Below, piece after piece: positions 55,733-64,000 of a DNA stretch of 64,000 nucleotides. The DNA is from Streptomyces sclerotialus (GTDB taxonomy: Bacteria; Actinomycetota; Actinomycetes; Streptomycetales; Streptomycetaceae). The first letter of the stretch is position 1. Every line of letters begins with the position of its first letter. A program made the translations under genes and the position numbers. The stretch covers positions 7,192,001-7,256,000 of the forward strand of contig NZ_JBFOHP010000002.1 in assembly GCF_040907265.1 (NCBI RefSeq), in the 5' to 3' direction. The notes under the pieces are model-generated. The model was not told where the DNA came from. It did not search any database and worked only from the letters and a program-made list of their open reading frames with translations.

Positions 55733-56596
55733 TCAGGCCGGGCGGGCCGCCAGCGCGTCCAGTGACTGCAGCAGGCCGGGGAGCTCGGGGCCACGGCCCA
55801 CCGGCAGGACCTCGCCCGGCTCGTCGTCGAGCAGCACGAAGGCGATGTCGTCGGTCCTGGCGACCATGCTCCAGCCCGGCCCGTCCACGCGCAGCGTGCG
55901 CGCCTCACCGGCGGCGAAGGACGAGCGCACCCGCCCCGGCGGCGGAGGCTGCTGCACGTACCCCCGCGCCTCCTCCAGCACCCGCCGTACCCCCGGGTGC
56001 GGCTTCGCGCCGGGATCGACGAACGTGACCTCGCCGTCGACCTGCTCACGCCACGCCGCCCACTGCAGGGCGATCTCGTCCGCACCGAGGCGCCGTTGGG
56101 CCGGCCCCCACTCCAGTGCGTCAGGCGGCGTCAGCGGCTCTGGATCGCCCTCCTCGGGCGCCGGGTCATGCGGCGCCGGCACCCCGGGGGCCGCCACCGC
56201 GAGCGCGAGCGGCCAGCCAGGCAGGGCCGCGACGATGCTGTTCTCGTCAGGGGACAGGTCGTACTCCATCCCGCAGTCCCAGGCGGCTATCGCGCAGGCG
56301 ACCAGGGTGACGTCCTCCGTCGCGACGGTCCAGCGCGCGCCCCGGCCGTCCTGCCCGAGCACCAGCCCGTAGCCCTCTTCGTACGGCTCCAGGCGCAGCT
56401 TCGCGCACACCTCGGGGTAGTCGTCGCCGAGCACACTCGGGAACTGCCCGGGCGTCAGCAGCACCGCGGTCAGTACGAACAGCTGGTCGTCATCGACCTC
56501 GCCGGCGTCGCTACCGTCGCCGACGGCGCCCTCCGTCGCGGACACACGGGCCTCCCACTCGCTCGCGGCCGGAAAGCTGCCGACCGCACGGATCAC
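55733..56596 (-). CDS. Conserved hypothetical protein
   Basis: A 287-residue soluble acidic protein with no family I recognise. The first half has a compact alpha/beta pattern with SVLGDDYPEVCAKLRLEPYEEGYG and TEDVTLVACAIAAWDCGMEYD. A Pro-rich linker (PAPHDPAPEEGDPEPLTPP) leads to a C-terminal domain with VARTDDIAFVLLDDEPGEVLPVG. It has no signal peptide or membrane segment. It may be an SseB/ESX-secretion-like or SUKH-like protein, but nothing proves either. Confidence 0.65.
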   Translation of the reverse strand: MIRAVGSFPAASEWEARVSATEGAVGDGSDAGEVDDDQLFVLTAVLLTPGQFPSVLGDDYPEVCAKLRLEPYEEGYGLVLGQDGRGARWTVATEDVTLVACAIAAWDCGMEYDLSPDENSIVAALPGWPLALAVAAPGVPAPHDPAPEEGDPEPLTPPDALEWGPAQRRLGADEIALQWAAWREQVDGEVTFVDPGAKPHPGVRRVLEEARGYVQQPPPPGRVRSSFAAGEARTLRVDGPGWSMVARTDDIAFVLLDDEPGEVLPVGRGPELPGLLQSLDALAARPA

Positions 56597-56672
56597 GTCG
56601 TCGGCGCACCCTAATTGGCCGGACAGGCGGTTGTCACGGCCTGGACGCCCGCTTCCGACCGATCCGCGCGGC

Positions 56673-56987
56673 TCAGGCGGCCGGCAGGCTGAGCAAGTCC
56701 CTGGCCACCTCCTGAGGTGACTGGCGGCGCTCGCGCGCGAGCGCGATCAGCGCCCGGCAGGCCAGCTCGTTGATCCCGAAGGCGAGCGCTTCCGGGGACA
56801 CCCAGCCCGCGGCCTCGGCGCCCCGCTCCTCGTCCCCCTCGGCACACGCCGCCACGTGCGTGGCCGCCGCGTCGAAGAGGTTGTGCGGACCCTTCCTGGC
56901 CGGTGCCCGCTCCGCACGCGGCCGCCTCGGTCCGAACATGTCCTGGGTGAGACGGGTCCGGAGTCTGCGAAGGAGGTCGGTCATCAT
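56673..56987 (-). CDS. Small conserved hypothetical protein
   Basis: A 104-residue protein beginning MMTDLLRRLRTRL. The N-terminal 40 residues are basic (GPRRPRAERAPARKGPHN), the rest helical and acidic, ending ARERRQSPQEVARDLLSLPAA. Tandem ATGs at 56987 and 56984 follow GGGGGAA. A basic N-terminus plus a helical C-terminal domain could mean nucleic-acid or membrane association. It diverges from the MpaB-type oxygenase gene. No function is assigned. Confidence 0.55.
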   Translation of the reverse strand: MMTDLLRRLRTRLTQDMFGPRRPRAERAPARKGPHNLFDAAATHVAACAEGDEERGAEAAGWVSPEALAFGINELACRALIALARERRQSPQEVARDLLSLPAA

Positions 56988-57080
56988 TCCCCCATGCCGG
57001 TAGGGAAGCTTGTCAGGCCTTCCAAGTCTCCCCTGTACACGTAGTGTTGGACCTTCGGCGACGAAAGGGACGGTGTTCTG

Positions 57081-57974
57081 GTGGGGCGTTACGACCTGCT
57101 CAAGGAGATCCAGCGGCTGGACCCCGAAAAGGACTACCTGCGGATCTTCCGCATCACTGTGACGCACGAGTTCCCATGGGACGTCACCAGAGCGCTTGAA
57201 CTCGCCCTCTACCGTACGTATGCGGTGCCCAGCATCGGCCGTCTGCTCGATGAGACGGCCGAGCTGACCGAACGTACGCAGAAGCGCTACGACGACACCG
57301 CTCTCCTACTGGACTCCGTGGTCGAGCACGGCTTCGATACGGAGGACGGCCGCACGGCCATCCGGCGCATCAATCAGATGCACCGGAGCTACGACATCAG
57401 CAACGACGACATGCGCTATGTGCTGTGCACGTTCGTGGTCGTCCCGAAGCGCTGGATCGACCAGTACGGGTGGCGGCGGCTCAGCGAGCACGAGAAGCGC
57501 GCGATGGCGGCGTACTACCGGAAGCTCGGCGAGCACATGGGGATCAGCGAGCTGCCCCGGACCTACCATGAGTTCGAACGCTTCCTGGACGACTACGAAC
57601 ACGAGCACTTCGGCTGGGACGAGGGCGGCAGACGCGTCTCGGACGCGTCGCTCGACCTGATGGCCGGGTGGTACGGCCCGCTCGCCCCCGTGGTGCGCGC
57701 CGCCAGCCTGGCGCTCCTGGACGACGCCCTGCTGGACGCCTTCCGTTACGAGCGGCCCCGTCCGGCTGTCCAGGCCGCCGTACGCGGCGCCCTGCGGCTG
57801 CGGGCCAAGGCCGTCCGTCTGCTGCCGCCGCGCCGCGTCCCGCACTACGCCCGGCAGAACCCGGAGATCAAGGGCTACCCGAACGGTTACCGCATCGCCG
57901 AACTCGGCACCTTCCCCAAGAGCCGGCAGCGCGGCTGCCCGGTGTCGCACGCCGACGGTGCAGCGAAGCCCTGA
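57081..57974 (+). CDS. MpaB-family (DUF2236) oxygenase-like protein
   Basis: A 297-residue alpha-helical protein of the DUF2236/MpaB family. Members resemble latex-clearing protein and fungal MpaB, and the family includes haem-dependent oxygenases. Family blocks are RTYAVPSIGRLLDETAEL, RINQMHRSYDISNDDMRYVL (candidate haem-ligand His) and MRYVLCTFVVVPKRWIDQYG. GTG 57081 gives the normal length. It is a single-gene transcript. Confidence 0.85.
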   Translation: MGRYDLLKEIQRLDPEKDYLRIFRITVTHEFPWDVTRALELALYRTYAVPSIGRLLDETAELTERTQKRYDDTALLLDSVVEHGFDTEDGRTAIRRINQMHRSYDISNDDMRYVLCTFVVVPKRWIDQYGWRRLSEHEKRAMAAYYRKLGEHMGISELPRTYHEFERFLDDYEHEHFGWDEGGRRVSDASLDLMAGWYGPLAPVVRAASLALLDDALLDAFRYERPRPAVQAAVRGALRLRAKAVRLLPPRRVPHYARQNPEIKGYPNGYRIAELGTFPKSRQRGCPVSHADGAAKP

Positions 57975-58021
57975 GCCGCCTCCTCCCGTCTCCCGGAGGC
58001 ACGGTCGCTCCCTCCTGGTGG

Positions 58022-58681
58022 TCAGCCCTGGCGTACGGCCAGCGCCAGATAGCGCGTGTCCTCGTCCACGTACCGGATCAGGTCCCAGCCGCTGCCGGCC
58101 AGCAAGGGCCGGAGGTTCGGCTCCGCCCGTAGGTCGTCCGGCGTGAGCGGGCGTCCCTTACGGGCGGCGAGGGCGGCGCGGCCCACCGGGTGGAAGAGTG
58201 CCAGCCGCCCTCCGGGCCGGACCGCCCTGGCCAGTTCGGCGAGGTCGCGCGACGGGGCGGCCAGATGCGAGATCAGCCCGGCGGCGAAGACCGCGTCCAG
58301 TGCTCCGTCCCGCACCGGCAGCGCGGAGACGTCCGCGAGCATCAGGGCCGCCTCGGCGTCTCGCCCGGCCCGTACGGCCGCGTCCAGCATCTCCGGCGTC
58401 AGATCGGCCCCGAGCACCGCTCCGGACGGCCCCACGGCGGCACGCAGCGCGGGCAGCGCCCGACCGGTCCCGCAGCCGGCGTCCAGCACGCGGTCGCCCG
58501 CACGCAGGCCGAGCTCCGCGACGCCCGCTGCGTACGCCGGCCCGTCGTCGGGAAAACGGGCGTCCCAGTCCCGCGCCCGCTGCCCGAAGAACTCCCGTAC
58601 GTCGTGCGAGCGGTGGCCGGGACGGTCGCGGTCACCGGTTCCGCTGTCGGCCTGGGTGCTGCTGTCGCTGCATTCGTTCAT
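58022..58681 (-). CDS. Class I SAM-dependent methyltransferase
   Basis: A 219-residue methyltransferase. SAM motif I is RVLDAGCGTGRALP, motif II VLGADLTPEMLDAAV, and the post-motif ADVSALPVRDGALDAVFAAG; the C-terminus has FHPVGRAALAARKGRPL. ATG 58681 was preferred; an upstream in-frame ATG at 58702 is possible. The substrate is unknown. It diverges from the sensor-kinase gene. Confidence 0.9.
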   Translation of the reverse strand: MNECSDSSTQADSGTGDRDRPGHRSHDVREFFGQRARDWDARFPDDGPAYAAGVAELGLRAGDRVLDAGCGTGRALPALRAAVGPSGAVLGADLTPEMLDAAVRAGRDAEAALMLADVSALPVRDGALDAVFAAGLISHLAAPSRDLAELARAVRPGGRLALFHPVGRAALAARKGRPLTPDDLRAEPNLRPLLAGSGWDLIRYVDEDTRYLALAVRQG

Positions 58682-58867
58682 GGTGACGACATGATCCCCC
58701 ATCGGTCGCGCCGCGTCGCGCCCCGGAGCCCACAACGACCGGAACACCCGTACGGTGCACATGTTCGAGCAAGGGGCGATCGGGCGCTGGCACCGGGCCG
58801 CCAAATGGCAGCACTTCCGGACTGTGCGCCCGGTGCGTCGCCGCGGCGGGGCTAGCGTCCCTGAGCC

Positions 58868-61139
58868 ATGGGACACCTGGACCGTGCCGCCTTCGGACGG
58901 CTCCCACGCGGTCGCGCAGCACGCGCGGAACGGAGCGGTCGCACCCTCCGCCCCCGTACGGTCCGCGGCCGCATCGCTTGCCTGCTCGCGGTCCCCTCCG
59001 TGGCTCTGCTCCTGCTTGTGGCCTCCGTGACCGCCGGGGCCTTGCAGGACGCGGCGACAGCACACCAGCAGCTGCGCATCGATGACGAGGTGCGCGCGCC
59101 CGTGTACGCGGTGGCGCAAGCCCTCCAGGAGGAACGCCGGGCCGCCGTCGCCTACCTGGCGGCCCCCACCCGGGCCCGCGAGGACACCTTCGAGAAGCGC
59201 GCCGGGAAGACGGCGAAGGCCGCCCGTCCGGCTGCGGCCCGACGGCCGGCACACGATCGTGAGGACCGCCGGACTCCCGGACCGCACGGCGGACCACCTG
59301 ACGGCCCTCGACACCGGGCTCGACGCCCTGACGAAGCAGCGCCGGCTGACGAGGGAGCGTTCCCTCACCTGGCCGCAGGCCTACGAGCGCTACACGGCGG
59401 CCATCGCCTCGGCCTTCACCGCCGACGCGTCGCTGGGCGGTGCGGCGGACACGCGGCGGGCCGCGCAACTGGGCCGTACCCGTGAACTCCTCGCCCAGGA
59501 GGACGCAGTCCTGACCGCTGCGGACCTCACCGGAACACTCGACAAGGACCGGCAGCGATCGTTCACGGGCACGGCCGCGGCACGGCACCTCATGGAACGC
59601 CTCGCCACCGAGGACCTGCCCGGGAGCGCGGGCTCGGCATGGCGCACGGTCACCACCGGGCGGGCGTACGCCGAAGTGCGCGCTATGGAGGGCGCGGTGA
59701 GTACCGCCGCCCCCGGGCGCGGCGCGGCACAGGCGGCACCGGGCGCCCGCTGGCGGCCCTCCTACGAGGCCTTGCGGCGCGGCCTGCGGGACGTCGAGTA
59801 CGAGGCGGCCACGGGCACCACACCGCCTCACGTGTACCGAGTTCCGCTCCTCACGGGAGCGGCCATCAGTCTCGGACTCGTCGCGCTGGTCCTCTCCCTG
59901 GCCGTCGCCGCACGGAGCAGCCGTCGCCTGAGCAGGGAGCTCACCGAGCTGCGTGACAGCGCGCTCGACATCGCCCGGCACGGACTCCCCGAGGCACTGC
60001 GCGCACCCCACACGGAGCATCCGGCCGAAACTCCCGCCGGGACCGACACCGAATTCCGGAGTCCCTCCACCGACGAGATCTCCCAGGTCCGCGCGGCGCT
60101 GGGAAGCGTGCACCGGGCAGCGCTGGACGCGGCCGTCGAGCGAGCCGAACTGGCCGACGGCATCAACGGGGTCTCCGTGAACCTCGCCCGCCGCGGCCAG
60201 GTCCTCCTCCACCGCCAGCTGGCCCTCCTGGACAGCATGGAACGCCGCTCGCAGGACCCGGCCGAACTGGGCGACCTCTTCCGGCTCGACCACCTCACCA
60301 CCCGTATGCGGCGCTACGCGGAGAGCCTGCTCATCCTGTCCGGCGCGGCCCCCGGACGGGCCTGGCGGTCTCCGGTGCCGCTCACGGATGTGGTGCGCGC
60401 CGCGGTGTCGGAGATCGAGGACTACGCGCGCATCGAGGTGCGGCGCCTGCCCGCCGGCGCGATACCGGGTGGCGCAGTCGCCGACCTCACCCACTTGCTG
60501 GCCGAGCTCATCGAGAACGCCGCGCAGTTCTCGCCCCCGCACACCAAAGTGCGGGTGCACGGCGAACAGGTCGGCACCGGCCACGTACTGGAGATCGAGG
60601 ACCGTGGTCTCGGCATGGAGGAGGAGACGCTGGAGGAAGCCAACCGGTGCGTCGGCCAGGCCGCGGCGCTCACCCCGGCCGACAGCGACCGACTGGGGCT
60701 CTTCGTGGTGAGCCGGCTGGCGGCCCGGCACGACGTACGTGTCGTGCTGCGCCCCTCGGTGTACGGCGGCACGACGGCGGTCGTGCTGCTGCCGAACGCC
60801 CTCGTCCACGAAGTCGAGGTCCCGGTACGGAAGACGCCCGAACCGCCCCCGGTCCTCGACGCCCCGCTGGAACGCGTACGGGCACACGCCGGGCGTCGGG
60901 GAGATCGCGCACTGGAGCCGCCGCTGCACGCCGCCGCTGCGGACCCGCCCGACGTCCCGGACGGGCTCCCGCGCCGCATTCGGCAGCGCAGTCTGGCCGT
61001 GCAACTGCGCCGGCCGCGCCCTGAAGCGACGGACGCACCGTCCGAGGAGGAGCCCGGGCTCTCCCCGGAGCAGGCGCGTACCCGTATGACCGCCTACCGC
61101 CACGGGTGGGCCCGCGGCTCCATGGAGGGAGAGCCCTGA
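58868..61139 (+). CDS. Conservon-type sensor histidine kinase (CvnA-like), apparent 1-nt frameshift
   Basis: A sensor kinase of 756 residues once the frame is repaired. Frame 1 gives a basic N-terminus and a first membrane segment (IACLLAVPSVALLLLVASV), then DDEVRAPVYAVAQALQEERR of a nitrate-sensor-like extracellular domain, ending in nonsense after KTAKAA. Frame 2 resumes as VRLRPDGRHTIVRTAGLP and covers the rest: second membrane segment (AAISLGLVALVLSLAVAA), HAMP, helical kinase core with LDHLTTRMRRYAESLL, N-box LAELIENAAQFSP, G1 LEIEDRGLGM and GGTTAVVLLP. One extra C in CCC at 59223-59225 explains the shift. TGA overlaps the next ATG. Confidence 0.8.
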
Positions 61140-61561
61140 TGCACGAGGAACGAGCGAGCCGCACACCGCCGGACCCCTGGCACCGCCTCAGTGGGCTGCT
61201 GGATGACCTGGCAGCCCGGGTCCCGGACGTCCGGCACGCCGTGGTGCTCGACGGCGACGGCCTGGTCGTCGGGGCATCCGGCGCCCTTCTGCGCGAGGAC
61301 GCCGATCATCTGGCGGCCGTGGCCTCCGGGTTCCACAGTCTGGCCAGGGGCACGGGACGGCATTTCTCCTCCGGAGGGCTGCGCCGGACGATGGTGGAGA
61401 TGGAGGACGGCTTCCTGTTCGTCGCCGCGACACGGGACGGCTCCTGTCTGGCGGTGCTCAGCTCATCGGAGGCCGACATCGGGCTGGTCGCCTACGAGAT
61501 GGCGCGGCTCGTCCGACGCATCGGCGAGCATCTGCGTACCGTGCCGCGCTCCGCCACCTGA
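61139..61561 (+). CDS. Roadblock/LC7 domain protein (CvnB-like)
   Basis: A 140-residue roadblock protein. It has LSGLLDDLAARVPDVRHAVV, LDGDGLVVGASGALLREDADHLAAVASG (in two halves) and the C-terminal GLVAYEMARLVRRIGEHL, all typical of conservon CvnB. Its ATG shares one base with the kinase stop (TGATG). In conservons this protein is thought to form a complex with the kinase, the DUF742 protein and the GTPase. The DUF742 gene that usually follows is missing here. Confidence 0.93.
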   Translation: MHEERASRTPPDPWHRLSGLLDDLAARVPDVRHAVVLDGDGLVVGASGALLREDADHLAAVASGFHSLARGTGRHFSSGGLRRTMVEMEDGFLFVAATRDGSCLAVLSSSEADIGLVAYEMARLVRRIGEHLRTVPRSAT

Positions 61562-61782
61562 GTGCGGTCCCGCAGCGACGCGCGACCGTGATCCAGTTCA
61601 CCGAATCACCCCGCGCCGTGGCGGATGAGGAGCTACGGTCCTGCCGAGCACCGCACCTCGGCCCACCGGACCGCCCCACCGAGGCCGGCCGCCCCGGCGT
61701 ACTCAGGGCCCGGCAACCGAATGCGAGCACCTCACCTGCGCGCCCACCTGACGCGCCCATCGCTTCCTGGAGGACAGTACCG

Positions 61783-62400
61783 ATGGATTCCGTGGACCCC
61801 GCGCACCTCGGAACGGCGCAGGACGAGCCCGACATGGCCTTGAAGATCCTCATAGCGGGCGGCTTCGGAGCCGGCAAGACGACGCTGGTCGGAGCGGTCA
61901 GCGAGATCCGCCCGCTGCGTACGGAGGAGGACCTCAGCGAACTGGGGAAGACGGTCGACGACACCTGCGGTGTCGACCGCAAAGCCACCACCACGGTGGC
62001 GATGGACTTCGGCCGGATCACCATCAGAGCGGGACTGTCGCTGTACCTCTTCGGAACACCGGGGCAGGACCGCTTCTGGTTCCTGTGGGACGACCTCTCC
62101 GAAGGCGCGCTGGGCGCCGTCGTCCTCGCGGACACCCGAAGACTCGCGGACTGCTTCCCGGCGGTGGACTACTTCGAGAACCGCCGCGTGCCCTTCCTCG
62201 TGGCCGTCAACTGCTTTCCCGGAGCGAGCTCGTACGGCGCGGACGACGTGTCACGCGCGCTGGACCTGGACAGTGGCACGCCGGTGGTGCTGTGCGACGC
62301 GCGCGACCGCGATTCCGGGAAGGAAGTGCTGATCCGACTGGTCGAGCACGCGGGCCGGATGCACACGGCCCGCCTGCTCGACACGGTGAGCCGCCCGTAG
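61783..62400 (+). CDS. Conservon small ATP/GTP-binding protein (CvnD-like)
   Basis: A 205-residue MglA/Ras-like GTPase. The P-loop is IAGGFGAGKTTLVGAV; switch/DxxG region FGTPGQDRFWFLWDDLSEGA; ADTRRLADCFPAVDYFE and LVAVNCFPGA carry the NKxD-like nucleotide-specificity region (N in VNCF). The RBS GGAGGACAGTACC sits just before ATG 61783. The 221-bp gap before it is too short for a CvnC and shows no DUF742 similarity. Confidence 0.93.
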   Translation: MDSVDPAHLGTAQDEPDMALKILIAGGFGAGKTTLVGAVSEIRPLRTEEDLSELGKTVDDTCGVDRKATTTVAMDFGRITIRAGLSLYLFGTPGQDRFWFLWDDLSEGALGAVVLADTRRLADCFPAVDYFENRRVPFLVAVNCFPGASSYGADDVSRALDLDSGTPVVLCDARDRDSGKEVLIRLVEHAGRMHTARLLDTVSRP

Positions 62401-62423
62401 GGCCCGTGCCCCTTGCCTCGGAC

Positions 62424-62852
62424 TCAGTCGGCGATGTCCGCCAGGGCCACGGCCTTGTCGACGTGGACCCGCACCAGCAACTCGCCGGGCACGCCGTTAC
62501 GCGCGCCGAACTGCTCGGCCAGCTCCTCGCCCATGTAACGCGCCGCGATACGTGTCGCCCACGCCCGTACCTCCGACAGTTCCTCGGTCACCAGCGCCCG
62601 CCCCTCGACCACCACGAAGTCGAAGGGCGGCCGGTCGTCGTCCACGCACAACGCCACCCGGCCGTCGCGGATCAGGTTCTGCCCCTTCACCGTCTCCTTG
62701 CCCGTGTTGAAGACCACGTCGTCACCGTCCAGCAGGAACCACACGGGGGCGACGTGCGGCCTCCCGTCGGCCCGCACGGTCGCCAGCTTGCCCGTGCGGG
62801 TGCCGGTGGAGAGGAACGCCTGCCACTCGTCCTTGGTCATCTTTCGTGCCAT
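62424..62852 (-). CDS. PPOX-class (pyridoxamine-oxidase-fold, F420/flavin-dependent) oxidoreductase
   Basis: A 142-residue split-barrel protein. Family features are GKLATVRADGRPHVAPVWFLLD, VVFNTGKETVKGQNLIRDGRVALCVDDD (partly quoted) and FVVVEGRALVTEE. Short actinobacterial proteins of this type often use cofactor F420, although heme or flavin use is possible. ATG 62852 follows AGGATGAG. It converges with the conservon GTPase and diverges from the second roadblock gene. Confidence 0.9.
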   Translation of the reverse strand: MARKMTKDEWQAFLSTGTRTGKLATVRADGRPHVAPVWFLLDGDDVVFNTGKETVKGQNLIRDGRVALCVDDDRPPFDFVVVEGRALVTEELSEVRAWATRIAARYMGEELAEQFGARNGVPGELLVRVHVDKAVALADIAD

Positions 62853-63016
62853 GGGCTCATCCTGCTGTATCCGGCGCCCGAGAGGCAGGAGGCCGCCCGC
62901 CGACGTGTCCGGGCTGCTTGCCGAGACGGCAGAGGTGAGCGAGGCTGGCACAGCGGTGTGCGGCAGATGGTGCCGCAGACCAGTAGACAGCACGGTGTTA
63001 CGGGGAGGAAGCGGGA

Positions 63017-63424
63017 ATGGCACTGAGCAGTGGACTGGACTGGCTGCTGGACGACCTGACACGACGCGTCGAACAGGTGCGGCACGCCCTCGTGCTGTCC
63101 AACGACGGCCTGGTCACCGGGGCGAGCGAGGGGCTGGTGCGGGAGGACGCCGAGCACCTGGCCGCGGTCGCCTCCGGGCTGCACAGCCTTGCCAAGGGCT
63201 CGGGGCAGCAGTTCCGGGCGGGCCGGGTACGGCAGACCATGGTCGAATTCGACGACGCGGTGCTGTTCGTGACGGCGGCGGGGGACGGCAGCTGTCTGTG
63301 CGTGCTGGCTGAAGCCGATTCCGACCTGGGACAGATCGCGTACGAGATGACTTTGTTGGTGAACCGGGTCGGGGAACACCTCGGCGTCGCGGCGCGGCAG
63401 CCGGAGAGTTATCCACAGGTCTGA
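63017..63424 (+). CDS. Second roadblock/LC7 domain protein (orphan CvnB-like)
   Basis: A 135-residue protein strongly similar to the conservon roadblock protein 1.5 kb upstream: LDDLTRRVEQVRHALVLSND, GLVREDAEHLAAVASGLHSL, and IAYEMTLLVNRVGEHLGV. It has GGGGAGGAAG before ATG 63017. It stands outside any full conservon, so it may be a spare partner for the nearby kinase or GTPase. Confidence 0.92.
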   Translation: MALSSGLDWLLDDLTRRVEQVRHALVLSNDGLVTGASEGLVREDAEHLAAVASGLHSLAKGSGQQFRAGRVRQTMVEFDDAVLFVTAAGDGSCLCVLAEADSDLGQIAYEMTLLVNRVGEHLGVAARQPESYPQV

Positions 63425-63432
63425 GGCGGGGG

Positions 63433-63489
63433 TTGACCCGCTGTCACACTCCGCGACTACAGTCGTAACTGTCAGTGAATGGACTGTAG
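63433..63489 (+). promoter_or_regulatory. Candidate promoter and inverted repeat before the last gene
   Basis: TTGACC (63433-63438) and TACAGT (63458-63463) resemble -35/-10 boxes, though 19 bp apart. CTACAGT (63457-63463) is repeated in inverse as ACTGTAG (63483-63489), 16 bp before the ATG, and could bind a regulator over the transcript start. Confidence 0.45.
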
Positions 63490-63504
63490 CGGGGGAGAAG
63501 CGAC

Positions 63505-64000
63505 ATGACCGCGATGTACGAGGGCTCGGAAACGCTCGCGATGGGGCGGGCGGCCCGGGAACTAGGTCTCAAAACAGGTGAGTTCGAGCTCGCCGTGCAG
63601 CTCGACGAGGTGAGTACGGTCCCGCCGGGGCCGGGCGACGTGTCCGGCCGACGGCGGGTGCCGGCATCCGAGATCGCGCGCCTGCGGGAGGAAAAGGGGT
63701 TTCCCGACACGCTGCGCGAGCGGATCCGCGTCGTCGGCGCGACGGAAGCCGCCGAGCTGATGGGCATCGCTCCCGGCAGGTTCCTGCGGCTGGCCCGGGC
63801 GGGATGCTTCGGCCCTGTCCGCTTTTATGTGAACCGCTACGGCGCGATCGTCTGGCAGTACCTGGCAGCGGAGCTGGAGGCCTTCGCGGGCAAGGAATGC
63901 GGCCTGGTCCACGGCCCCACGCCACCGCCGATGCGGGCGATGCTGACCCGCGGCCACGACTGGCGGGGCAGGCTGTGGCGGAGCCGGCGAGTGGCGCACC
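63505..64000 (+). CDS. DUF6397-like protein, 3'-truncated
   Basis: The first 165 codons of a gene running off the window. It begins MTAMYEGSETLAMGRAARE and has a helix-turn-helix-like opening (AARELGLKTGEFELAVQL) followed by a second MerR/excisionase-like unit (GATEAAELMGIAPGRFLRLA then GCFGPVRFYVNRYGAIVW). This matches the Streptomyces DUF6397 family, of unknown function. The strong RBS GGGGGAGAAG precedes ATG 63505. Confidence 0.8.
   Translation, partial: MTAMYEGSETLAMGRAARELGLKTGEFELAVQLDEVSTVPPGPGDVSGRRRVPASEIARLREEKGFPDTLRERIRVVGATEAAELMGIAPGRFLRLARAGCFGPVRFYVNRYGAIVWQYLAAELEAFAGKECGLVHGPTPPPMRAMLTRGHDWRGRLWRSRRVAH

Noticed and set aside
61562..61782. A cvnC (DUF742) remnant between the roadblock and GTPase genes
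   Set aside because: All three forward frames were read; none shows DUF742-like blocks and the gap is too short.

Overview
The window is a GC-rich actinobacterial chromosome segment, almost certainly Streptomyces. The evidence is third codon positions that are nearly all G or C, many GTG starts, four-base ATGA/GTGA gene overlaps, leaderless-looking promoters, and family content typical of that genus: a conservon, a DUF6397-type protein, an ergothioneine operon, a GntR/TetR fusion regulator and a Family 2B encapsulin. No rRNA, tRNA, CRISPR array, transposase or integrase was recognised. It reads as ordinary chromosome with several specialised metabolic islands rather than a mobile element.

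Left part (1-22 kb): a truncated FAD monooxygenase, a quinone oxidoreductase, small membrane proteins, a secreted phospholipase-C-like protein and a DoxX/glyoxalase pair behind a palindromic operator. Next come a DUF4239 protein, a proline-rich secreted protein with an apparent frameshift, and the egtABCD ergothioneine operon (6.3-10.8 kb). An aminotransferase and an HxlR regulator diverge from a double-palindrome region. An XRE-cupin regulator, a methyltransferase, and a three-gene oxidoreductase/acyl-CoA dehydrogenase operon follow. A GntR-TetR fusion regulator diverges from a FAD monooxygenase.

Middle (22-40 kb): a five-gene family-5 ABC importer (22.2-27.4 kb) is preceded by three evenly spaced TTGCGA/TCGCAA half-sites that resemble a Nur (nickel) box, so I read it as nikABCDE. 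Secreted hydrolases follow. The most notable island is at 31.0-36.7 kb: two paralogous Family 2B encapsulin shell proteins, each with a cyclic-nucleotide-binding-like domain inserted in an HK97-type shell protein, next to a xylulokinase (a known Family 2B cargo class) and an acetylxylan esterase. This looks like a two-component encapsulin linked to xylose/xylan metabolism. A polar amino-acid ABC transporter follows.

Right part (39-64 kb): homocysteine S-methyltransferase and a GH2 beta-galactosidase, then an organosulfur-scavenging operon (sfnG-like, dszC-like, ssuE, sfnB-like; 43.4-47.8 kb). That operon is preceded by a 35-codon cysteine-containing leader peptide and a strong attenuator-like hairpin, and four 25-bp tandem repeats lie inside it. 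Beyond it lie a cytochrome P450, a phosphotransferase, a SNF2 helicase plus SWIM-protein pair, several small or hypothetical genes, an MpaB-type oxygenase and a methyltransferase. The end is a conservon-like signalling cluster (sensor kinase with an apparent 1-nt frameshift, roadblock protein, small GTPase) that lacks the DUF742 member. An F420/PPOX-type enzyme, an orphan roadblock protein and a truncated DUF6397-type gene close the window.
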